A stretch of 6,730 nt of DNA from DAOTZS01 sp034434335 (GTDB lineage Bacteria; Chloroflexota; Anaerolineae; CG2-30-64-16). Position numbers and translations under genes: made by a program. The stretch lies in the NCBI GenBank assembly GCA_034434335.1, contig DAOTZS010000010.1:1-6730 (forward strand), written 5' to 3'. This document shows positions 1 through 5,352 of the stretch, one piece after another. The stretch's first letter is position 1; every line of letters starts with the position of its first letter. Under the pieces are notes generated by a model. It was not told where the DNA came from. It saw only the letters and a program-made list of their open reading frames with translations, and made no database searches.

Positions 1-21
1 AGGGGAAGATTCGGTCTGAAC

Positions 22-39
22 CTTACAAAAAGCTTACAG
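22..39 (+). promoter_or_regulatory. Paired CTTACA direct repeat, candidate response-regulator site 1
   Basis: CTTACA at 22-27 and CTTACAG at 33-39 are direct repeats with an 11-bp pitch, about one helical turn. OmpR/PhoB-family regulators typically bind such same-face direct repeats as tandem dimers, and the half-site resembles the TTAACA-like half-sites of Gram-positive PhoP boxes. The same pair recurs at 112-129, and an OmpR/PhoB-family regulator is encoded at 461-1150. A weak -10-like TATTCT at 61-66 would place this pair at about -51 to -34, a usual activator position. The repeats are seen; binding and target are inferred. Confidence 0.45.
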
Positions 40-111
40 ATTTGCTCGTCTTGGCTCTCGTATTCTGGCCATTACTATAGCAGTTTTGTTCCACCAAATC
101 AATAGCCGCGG

Positions 112-129
112 CTTACAGTTTCCTTACAG
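112..129 (+). promoter_or_regulatory. Paired CTTACAG direct repeat, candidate response-regulator site 2
   Basis: CTTACAG occurs at 112-118 and again at 123-129, with the same 11-bp pitch as the pair at 22-39. The two pairs are offset by exactly 90 bp. This stretch is more AT-rich than the rest of the window, as expected for a regulatory region. The gene it controls is uncertain: the regulator starts 332 bp downstream, and an upstream gene outside the window is equally possible. Confidence 0.45.
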
Positions 130-139
130 CATGAAAGTA

Positions 140-163
140 AGCCCGACGGTAGACCGTCGGGCT
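140..163. repeat. Perfect inverted repeat (hairpin 1 of a cluster)
   Basis: Arms AGCCCGACGGT (140-150) and ACCGTCGGGCT (153-163) are exact reverse complements around a 2-base centre, so the DNA is a near-perfect palindrome and the RNA a strong hairpin. No U-rich tract follows, so it is not a classic intrinsic terminator. It begins 10 bp after the second CTTACAG pair. Confidence 0.8.
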
Positions 164-167
164 GGTT

Positions 168-214
168 GGGCAAAGCCCTGCGGGCTGTATGTGAGCCCCG
201 AAGGGGCTTTGCCC
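168..214. repeat. Nested inverted repeat (hairpin 2), possible branched structure
   Basis: Outer arms GGGCAAAGCCC (168-178) and GGGCTTTGCCC (204-214) are exact reverse complements. The interior offers alternative smaller hairpins: AGCCC/GGGCT across 174-186 and AGCCCC/GGGGCT across 194-208. An RNA could therefore form either one long stem or two short stems. No T tract follows. It could be a REP-like extragenic palindrome or part of the 3' end of an upstream transcript. Confidence 0.75.
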
Positions 215-220
215 TCTTGG

Positions 221-240
221 CCCGGTGATTTATCGCCGGG
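221..240. repeat. Inverted repeat (hairpin 3)
   Basis: CCCGGTGAT (221-229) pairs with ATCGCCGGG (232-240) over nine positions including one G-T wobble. It is the third hairpin in a row after 140-163 and 168-214. From 241 to 374 I see no gene, repeat or clear signal. Confidence 0.65.
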
Positions 241-374
241 CAGCCTCCCAACCCTGCAAAAACCTACCCTATGGAAGAGGGGGGACAAAGGTGGGTGAGG
301 GGCAGTGAAAGCCCGAGGGAGCAGACAGTGTTAACCAATTTTGAACCATCCCGGATCATATGAACACAAAATGC

Positions 375-403
375 TTGCCCCTCCCCCCTCTCGATGGTAT
401 AAT
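375..403 (+). promoter_or_regulatory. Sigma-70-type promoter with extended -10, upstream of the response regulator
   Basis: A consensus -10 box TATAAT lies at 398-403, preceded by TG at 395-396, which makes the extended -10 form TGnTATAAT. A partial -35 box TTGCCC (four of six consensus bases) lies at 375-380, exactly 17 bp upstream. Transcription would start near 410, leaving a leader of about 50 bases before the ATG at 461. The promoter sits inside the longer TTG-initiated reading frame that begins at 341, which argues that the gene really starts at 461. Confidence 0.7.
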
Positions 404-443
404 GGCGGCCGTGAACCTGATCTGGCCGGCAAATCTGGCCCCC

Positions 444-448
444 AGGAG
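444..448 (+). promoter_or_regulatory. Ribosome binding site of the response regulator
   Basis: AGGAG lies 12 bases before the ATG at 461, at the long end of normal spacing. An in-frame GTG at 452 is only 3 bases from it, too close to be used. The homologous start of the receiver fold (MKVLVVDDD) also favours 461. Confidence 0.5.
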
Positions 449-460
449 CGTGTGTACGCC

Positions 461-1150
461 ATGAAAGTACTCGTTGTTGACGATGATCGTCCCAGCCTGA
501 AGATGACAGCCTTCCTGCTGCGCGAGGAGGGGTATACGGTATTTACCGCCGACAATGGCCAGGATGCCCTCCGACTGATTGACGAAAAGGCTCCCGACCT
601 GCTGATCCTTGACGTGATGATGCCCGGCATGGACGGTTGGGAGGTCACGCGGCGCCTGCGGCGCACCACAAACCTGCCCATCATCATCCTCTCGGCCAAA
701 GGGGAGACCAGCGACCGGGTCTACGGCCTCGACCTGGGCGCTGACGACTACCTGGCCAAGCCCTTCGAGCCATCGGAGCTGCTGGCCCGGGTGCGAGCGG
801 TGCTGCGCCGGGCCGAAGCCTTTACCTTTGGCGAGCCCCAAAACCAGTTGGTGGTCAGTGGCTTCCGCCTCGATCCCCTCAACAATAGCGTCACCCTGCC
901 CTCGGGCAAGGTGGTTGAGCTCACCCCCATCGAATTCCGGTTGTTGCACTGTCTGGTGCGCAACAATGGCCGCGTGTTAACCCATGAGCAATTATTGAGC
1001 ACGGTCTGGGGCTCCGAGTATGAGGGCTACCCCAATCAGGTGGCTGTGTACATCCGTCGGCTGCGCACCAAGATCGAGCCCAACCCCGATGAGCCGCGCT
1101 ACCTGCTCACCGCGCGCGGGGTCGGCTACAGGTTCGAGGCCGGAAGCTAA
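461..1150 (+). CDS. OmpR/PhoB-family response regulator (receiver + winged-helix DNA-binding domain)
   Basis: This is a 229-residue cytoplasmic transcription factor of the usual family length. Residues about 2-117 form the receiver domain: acidic cluster D7-D9, phospho-acceptor D51 in LILDVMMPGMDGWEV, switch residue S78, aromatic switch Y97 and conserved K100 followed by P101. Residues about 130-225 form the winged-helix effector domain, with the family signatures LTPIEFRLLHCLV, the recognition-helix region VAVYIRRLRTKIE and the terminal wing TARGVGYRF. All phosphorylation residues are present, so control by a histidine kinase is expected, but no kinase is encoded in the window. The start at 461 is chosen because the receiver fold begins there and a consensus promoter lies just upstream; a TTG-started extension to 341 would overlap that promoter. 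The stop is followed within 6 bases by a palindromic repeat and then the surface protein gene on the same strand. The paired CTTACA repeats at 22-129 are candidate binding sites. The family assignment is secure; the regulon is unknown. Confidence 0.97.
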   Translation: MKVLVVDDDRPSLKMTAFLLREEGYTVFTADNGQDALRLIDEKAPDLLILDVMMPGMDGWEVTRRLRRTTNLPIIILSAKGETSDRVYGLDLGADDYLAKPFEPSELLARVRAVLRRAEAFTFGEPQNQLVVSGFRLDPLNNSVTLPSGKVVELTPIEFRLLHCLVRNNGRVLTHEQLLSTVWGSEYEGYPNQVAVYIRRLRTKIEPNPDEPRYLLTARGVGYRFEAGS

Positions 1151-1155
1151 AATGT

Positions 1156-1209
1156 CCCCTCCCCTGCTGTGCCCCCTACGGGGGCTGGCGGGGGAGGGCC
1201 AGGGTGGGG
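1156..1209. repeat. GC-rich palindromic intergenic repeat, copy A
   Basis: Outer arms CCCTCCCC (1157-1164) and GGGGAGGG (1191-1198) are exact reverse complements. A nested stem GCCCCC (1171-1176) / GGGGGC (1180-1185) closes on a TAC loop. Bases 1191-1209 are the exact reverse complement of 5232-5250 (19 of 19), and the same hairpin plan recurs at 5144-5185 and 5243-5308. The element is therefore dispersed and REP-like. It fills almost the whole gap between the regulator stop and the next gene. Its 3' arm contains GGAGG (1193-1197), which could act as, or sequester, a ribosome binding site. No U tract follows, so factor-independent termination is doubtful. Confidence 0.85.
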
Positions 1210-1215
1210 ATAGTT

Positions 1216-4200
1216 ATGAATCCTGGCAAAAAGCCACGTCTACACCTCATAACAAGCCTGTTGTTTATCCTGGCGTGGGGCGCCGTGGCGACGGCCGTCT
1301 ACTCCCTTGGCAGCACAGCGCCCCAAAACGTCACCTGGAGCAACTTCACCCCCACGGGATGGGCCCTGGCCGTGCCGCTGAGCAGCAGTGTCACAGCGCA
1401 GGCCGCGGCTGGCCTGGACCCGGCCACGGCAGCCTATGCCACCAGCACCGATGCCGGCGCCACCTGGTCGGCATGGTCTACCAGTGGACTGACTGTGAGC
1501 GGTGAGGACAGCACCACCCTCACCCTCACAGTGACCGGCCTCTATTTCCCCGATGCGGCCGATCGCAACCTGATCCGCTTTCGCATTGCGGAAAACGGTG
1601 GCACGCCAGAGGAGAGCCCCGGCTATCTAATCCGGGTGGATGCCACCCCGCCAGGCTCTCCCCTTAACCTGAGTGCCACGCCTGCCGCCTGGACCAACCA
1701 GGCCAACTTCACCGTCACCTGGACCAACCCGCCCGACGTCAGTGCCATTGTCGGGGCCTGGTACAGGCTCGACCAGCCTCCGGCCGGCCCCACCGACGGC
1801 ACCTTCGTGGCAGCCACCGGTATCATCACCGGCATCGCGCCCACGGCCGACGGTGCGCACCCGGCCTATGTCTGGCTCCAGGACGAACATGGCCGCGCCG
1901 ACCATATGACGGCTGCCATCGTCACCCTCTACCTGGACCGCACGCCACCATTGCCTCCTTCGGGTCTGCAGGGCAACCCGGCACGCACCTGGACCAACGT
2001 CAACAGCTTCGCTGAGACGTGGACCAACCCTCCCGACCTGTCGGGCATTGTCGGCGCTTACTACCGCATCAATCGGCCGGGCCAGTTCCCCACCGACGGC
2101 ATCTTCGTCACCACCACCAACACCCTGACCAACATCGAAGTGCCGGCCGATGGCAAACATGACCTCTATATCTGGCTGGTGGACGCGGCCGGCAACGTGG
2201 ACCACAGGAATCGCAACGTTGATCCCCAGGTCTTCTGGTTTGACGGCACCCCACCGATCAGCACGGCAACGCTGAATCCGCCTGAGCCGGCCGGCGGCTG
2301 GTATAGCACCACGGTGACCATCCTCTTCAGCGCCGTGGATGGGCCAGGCGGATCGGGTGTGGATGTGGTGCGTAACCAGATCGATGGGACAGGCTGGAGC
2401 ACCTTGCCCTCGCTCCAGATCTTCACCGAGGGGATCCACACGGTCGAATACTATGCCCGAGACGTGGCCGGCAACGATGAGCCACTGCACACCATTACCG
2501 TTTCCCTCGACTTCACCCCGCCAGCCGTCTCTCTGACTGCCCAACGTCCGCCGCAGGCCAACGGCTGGTATACGGCGCCCGTGACCCTTGACCTGACCGT
2601 GAACGACCCCTTATCCGGCAACCCCACTGGCTACTACCGGCTCAACGGAGGGGAGTGGCAGACAGGCTCCCAGATCGTCCTCAGCGCCGATGGCAACTAC
2701 CAGATTGATTACTACGGCCAGGATGGAGCCGGCAACAGAACTGCTATCCGCTCCACCCAGGTGAAACTGGACGCCACACCCCCTGCGACTGCCTACCTGA
2801 TCGAAGGCAGCCAGGGGCAGAACGGCTGGTTCACCTCACCCCTGACTGTGCGGCTGATCCCCAGCGACAGCACCTCAGGGGTGTACAACACCTACTATCG
2901 CATCAACGATGGCCCCTGGCAGACCGGCACCGAATTCCGGCTGACAGCCGACGGCATCTATACCCTGGCCTTCTACTCGGTTGACGTGGCCGGCAACGTC
3001 GAGACCAGCTTCCCCGTGCAGGTAAAGCTGGACAGCGCGGCCCCTGGCGCGCCCACTGCCGTGCAGACCATCCCCGATGGCTGGAGCCAGGCTAACCGCT
3101 TTACCGTGCAATGGGCGAATCCCACCGACCTGAGTGGGATCAGTGGCGTCTACTACCTGCTGGACCGCGAGCCGCAGGCCCCCGATGACGGCATCCTGGC
3201 CCCTGTGACCAACCGGCTGGAGAACCTGGCGCTGCCCGGGGAAGGGATCCACCGCCTCTACCTGTGGCTGCGGGACGGCGCCGGCAATGCCGACCACCGC
3301 AACCGCGCCCTGGCGCCCCTTCTGCGCTACGACGCTACCCCACCCACCACTACCCTCAATATCCAGGGGTTGCCGGGCAGCGAGGGCTGGTACCGTTCGG
3401 CCATCACCCTGACCCTGGCCGCTGTAGACCCGCACTCTGGTGTTGCCGGCACCCGCTATCGGCTGGGCAGCGGCGACTGGGTGACCGGCACCGCGCTGTC
3501 CCTGGCCCAACCTGGCAAACACGTGCTGGCCTATTACAGCTCAGATGTGGCCGGCAACAGCGAACCTGTGCGCCAGGCCACCCTGCGCATTGACCCCGAC
3601 CCACCCGCCTCGCCGGTCAACCTGCGCGCCGAGCCTGCGGGCTGGCAGCACTACAACAGCTTCCGCCTGCTCTGGCGCGAGCCGCTGGATCAGTCGGGGA
3701 TCGCTGGCGTGTATATCCGCTTCCATAGCCCGCCGGCCGGCCCTGCCGATGGCACCTTCTACCCGGCCAATGAAGTGCTGGATGGACTGCAGGTGCCCGG
3801 CGAGGGAAAGCATACTGTCTATGCCTGGCTACGCGACCGGGCCGGCAACAGCGACCATCGCACTGCGGTTGCGCTGCCAGAAGCCCTATGGTACGATCAA
3901 ACTCCGCCCACCACCGCGGTGACCATCACCGGCAACCTGGGCCAGAACGGCTGGTACCTGGGCCCTGTCAGCTTCACCTTCTCGGCATCCGACCTGGCAT
4001 CCGGGGTGGCGGAGACCGAGTGGCGTCTGGACAATGGCCGCTGGAATCTCGGGACCAGCATGGTGGTGGAGAGCGATGGCCAGCATATCGTACAGGTGGC
4101 CAGTGTGGACCGGGCAGGCAACAAGGAGTCGCCGCGCTCGTATTCTGTGGCCATAGATCAGCAGGCCCCAGAGGCTCGCATGCGCGCTCTGAGCCGGTAT

Positions 4201-5094
4201 CAGCCCAGCCCGCAGTTCCAGGTATCATGGTGGGGCACCGATCCCTGGCCTGGCTCAGGGCTGGCAGAGTTCGACGTCCAGGTGCGTGTGGGCTGGGAGG
4301 GCACCTGGCAAGACTGGCTGACCCGCACCACCCTCACCTCTGCGATCTTCAACGGGCAGCGCGGTCACACTTACTTCTTCCGCAGCCGGGCATACGACCA
4401 GGCTGGCAACGTTGGCCGCTACACCGATGGCACGACCCGCACAATTGTAGAAACGGTGCGCAACGGCAGTTTTGACACCGGCAATTTCAGCGAGTGGGAA
4501 ACGGGTGGCCTGCTGCGCAAGGCTGTGGTGCCCACAGAGGGTCCAGAGGGCACCATCGTACTGGCAGCCCGGCTTGGCACCCCCGATTACGGCCCCAGCA
4601 TCGAAGAGCCGGGCCAGGTGCCCGTAGGCCGGGCAGCCATCTCGCAGACGATCACCGTGCCGGCGCTGGACCAGGCCCGGCGGCCAACCCTGACGCTGTG
4701 GTATCGGGTCCTCACCTATGACGTGATTTTCAGCCAGCGTTTGCAGCGCTATATAGACACCTTCGAGGTCACTGTCAGTACACCCGATGGGCAGCCGTTG
4801 GCGCTGTTGCTGCGCGCCGGCAATCCCACTAACCAATACGGCCAGCTCTATGATACCGGCTGGCAATGGGCGGTGCTGGACCTCTCTCCCTTTGCCGGCC
4901 AGACCGTCCAGCTCACCTTTGCCAACTACAACCGGGAGGATAACCTGTTCAACACCTGGAGCTTCGTGGACGAGATCCGGGTTCAGGATTGGCCATACAA
5001 CGTGCAAGGCTATCTGCCATTGGTGGCCGGTGCCGGCTCTGCGGCGGCCGCGTCTGACACGGTAGGGGCAGGCCTGGTGCCTGCCCAACGGTAG
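1216..5094 (+). CDS. Very large exported multi-module Ig/fibronectin-like surface protein
   Basis: This 1292-residue protein has no enzymatic motif that I recognise. Residues 1-33 look like a signal peptide: basic start (KKPR), then a hydrophobic stretch LITSLLFILAWGAVATAVY. Residues about 35-141 form a beta domain with GATWSAW. Nine Ig-like modules follow, each opening at a D-x-x-x-P type junction (mostly D-x-TPP): type A (about 100 residues; PTDGxF and WLxDxAGNxDHR motifs) at 142, 241, 606 and 793; type B (about 87 residues; GWY, SGV, YR, GxW and YxxDxAGN motifs) at 343, 432, 519, 706 and 894. Residues 981-1080 are fibronectin-like (VSWWGTD, YFFRSRAYDQAGN). Residues 1083-1257 (NGSFDTGNFSEWE to FVDEIRV) resemble a jelly-roll carbohydrate-binding or MAM-like fold. 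The tail has YLPLV at 1266-1270, then a repeat-derived VGAGLVPAQR end. I see no LPXTG signal or C-terminal membrane anchor. The ATG at 1216 follows GGTGGGGA; a GTG at 1204 is possible but lies in repeat DNA. A role in adhesion or polysaccharide binding is an inference. Confidence 0.93.
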   Translation: MNPGKKPRLHLITSLLFILAWGAVATAVYSLGSTAPQNVTWSNFTPTGWALAVPLSSSVTAQAAAGLDPATAAYATSTDAGATWSAWSTSGLTVSGEDSTTLTLTVTGLYFPDAADRNLIRFRIAENGGTPEESPGYLIRVDATPPGSPLNLSATPAAWTNQANFTVTWTNPPDVSAIVGAWYRLDQPPAGPTDGTFVAATGIITGIAPTADGAHPAYVWLQDEHGRADHMTAAIVTLYLDRTPPLPPSGLQGNPARTWTNVNSFAETWTNPPDLSGIVGAYYRINRPGQFPTDGIFVTTTNTLTNIEVPADGKHDLYIWLVDAAGNVDHRNRNVDPQVFWFDGTPPISTATLNPPEPAGGWYSTTVTILFSAVDGPGGSGVDVVRNQIDGTGWSTLPSLQIFTEGIHTVEYYARDVAGNDEPLHTITVSLDFTPPAVSLTAQRPPQANGWYTAPVTLDLTVNDPLSGNPTGYYRLNGGEWQTGSQIVLSADGNYQIDYYGQDGAGNRTAIRSTQVKLDATPPATAYLIEGSQGQNGWFTSPLTVRLIPSDSTSGVYNTYYRINDGPWQTGTEFRLTADGIYTLAFYSVDVAGNVETSFPVQVKLDSAAPGAPTAVQTIPDGWSQANRFTVQWANPTDLSGISGVYYLLDREPQAPDDGILAPVTNRLENLALPGEGIHRLYLWLRDGAGNADHRNRALAPLLRYDATPPTTTLNIQGLPGSEGWYRSAITLTLAAVDPHSGVAGTRYRLGSGDWVTGTALSLAQPGKHVLAYYSSDVAGNSEPVRQATLRIDPDPPASPVNLRAEPAGWQHYNSFRLLWREPLDQSGIAGVYIRFHSPPAGPADGTFYPANEVLDGLQVPGEGKHTVYAWLRDRAGNSDHRTAVALPEALWYDQTPPTTAVTITGNLGQNGWYLGPVSFTFSASDLASGVAETEWRLDNGRWNLGTSMVVESDGQHIVQVASVDRAGNKESPRSYSVAIDQQAPEARMRALSRYQPSPQFQVSWWGTDPWPGSGLAEFDVQVRVGWEGTWQDWLTRTTLTSAIFNGQRGHTYFFRSRAYDQAGNVGRYTDGTTRTIVETVRNGSFDTGNFSEWETGGLLRKAVVPTEGPEGTIVLAARLGTPDYGPSIEEPGQVPVGRAAISQTITVPALDQARRPTLTLWYRVLTYDVIFSQRLQRYIDTFEVTVSTPDGQPLALLLRAGNPTNQYGQLYDTGWQWAVLDLSPFAGQTVQLTFANYNREDNLFNTWSFVDEIRVQDWPYNVQGYLPLVAGAGSAAAASDTVGAGLVPAQR
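3031..4155 (+). repeat. Tandem A-B supermodule duplication inside the surface protein gene
   Basis: Two consecutive units, 3031-3591 (561 bp, modules A3-B4) and 3592-4155 (564 bp, modules A4-B5), each encode one type A and one type B module in the same order. Shared positions include W in the first strand, PxxPxDG, PGEG(I/K)H, (Y/A)WLRDxAGNxDHR, the TPPTT junction, GWY and SGVA. The unit length and order suggest duplication of a two-module block rather than of single modules. Divergence at the protein level is substantial, so the event is not recent. Confidence 0.7.
5059..5086. repeat. 28-bp palindromic repeat, copy 1 (forms the C-terminal codons of the surface protein)
   Basis: A 28-bp unit running from ACGGTAGGGG to GCCTGCCC contains an exact stem GGGCAGGC (5066-5073) / GCCTGCCC (5079-5086) with loop CTGGT. 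It is translated as TVGAGLVPA at the end of the surface protein. Copy 3 at 5317-5344 differs by one base and copy 2 at 5088-5115 by four. Confidence 0.85.
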
Positions 5095-5115
5095 GGGCGG
5101 GCCTGGTGGTCGCCC
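5088..5115. repeat. 28-bp palindromic repeat, copy 2 (carries the stop codon of the surface protein)
   Basis: This unit begins one base after copy 1. Because the copies are offset by 29 bp, the reading frame shifts relative to the repeat, and the TAG inside GGTAGGGG (5092-5094) becomes the stop codon of the surface protein. Its 3' half has diverged (GGTCGCCC instead of GCCTGCCC), so its stem is shorter than that of copy 1. Confidence 0.8.
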
Positions 5116-5143
5116 ATTGGCATCAAGTTAGCGACCACAGCCA

Positions 5144-5185
5144 CCCTCCCCTGCCGCGCCCCCTACGGGGGGCTGGTGGGGGAGG
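5144..5185. repeat. GC-rich palindromic repeat, copy B
   Basis: It has the same plan as copy A at 1156-1209. The outer arm CCTCCCC (5145-5151) pairs with GGGGAGG (5179-5185), and the nested stem GCCCCC (5158-5163) pairs with GGGGGC (5168-5173) around the TAC(G) loop. The 5' part is nearly identical to copy A in order and spacing. Confidence 0.8.
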
Positions 5186-5198
5186 TTGGCCGCAGGCC

Positions 5199-5239
5199 GG
5201 GTGGGGGCTTCCGCAGAGCCGGCAGGCTGGCCCCCACCC
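5199..5239. repeat. Inverted repeat linking copies B and C
   Basis: GGGTGGGGGC (5199-5208) and GCCCCCACCC (5230-5239) are exact reverse complements around a 21-base loop. The right arm continues into the CCCTGGCCCTCCCC that opens copy C, so this stem probably derives from the outer flanks of two neighbouring repeat copies facing each other. Confidence 0.75.
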
Positions 5240-5242
5240 TGG

Positions 5243-5308
5243 CCCTCCCCCGCTGCGCCCCGGTACGGGCACAGCGACGCTGTGCCCGTACGGGCTGGCA
5301 GGGGAGGG
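5243..5308. repeat. GC-rich palindromic repeat, copy C, with an expanded palindromic loop
   Basis: Outer arms CCCTCCCC (5243-5250) and GGGGAGGG (5301-5308) match those of copy A. The interior instead carries a perfect 14-bp inverted repeat, GTACGGGCACAGCG (5263-5276) and its exact complement (5278-5291), around a single central A. The short TACGGG motif flanks the extra segment on both sides, which looks like a duplication or insertion within the loop of the basic element. Confidence 0.8.
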
Positions 5309-5316
5309 TCTTCGTC

Positions 5317-5344
5317 ACGGTAGGGGCGGGCCTGGTGCCTGCCC
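5317..5344. repeat. 28-bp palindromic repeat, copy 3 (abuts the TPR gene start)
   Basis: It is identical to copy 1 at 5059-5086 except for one A-to-G change, which makes one stem pair a G-T wobble. It ends 8 bases before the ATG at 5353 and, in that gene's frame, again reads TVGAGLVPA. An in-frame GTG at 5335 lies inside it. Confidence 0.85.
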
Positions 5345-5352
5345 GAGGCAAC

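Noticed and set aside
51..78. Possible promoter TTGGCT-N16-TACTAT
   Set aside because: Each box matches consensus at only four of six positions, and no gene starts nearby downstream. It is too weak to list as a feature.
86..298. Small + strand frame of 70 codons
   Set aside because: It begins with TTG, has no clear ribosome binding site, and most of it runs through the hairpin cluster at 140-240. The translation shows no domain.
341..460. N-terminal extension of the response regulator from a TTG
   Set aside because: The extension covers a consensus extended -10 promoter at 395-403, and the receiver fold begins exactly at the ATG at 461.
1156..1198. Intrinsic terminator between regulator and surface protein
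   Set aside because: The stem is strong but no T-rich tract follows, and related copies occur in another gap, which fits a dispersed repeat better.
1627..2544. Long open frame on the minus strand opposite the surface protein
   Set aside because: It is an antisense shadow of GC-rich coding sequence. The sense strand encodes clear Ig-like modules and the antisense translation shows no domain.
4255..5088. Long minus-strand frame over the C-terminal part of the surface protein
   Set aside because: The sense frame continues with conserved structural motifs through this region, and the antisense product is not recognisable.
5059..5344. CRISPR-like array from three 28-bp repeats
   Set aside because: Copies are separated by 1 and 201 bases, there are no uniform spacers, and the intervening DNA is itself palindromic repeat. 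No cas gene is present.
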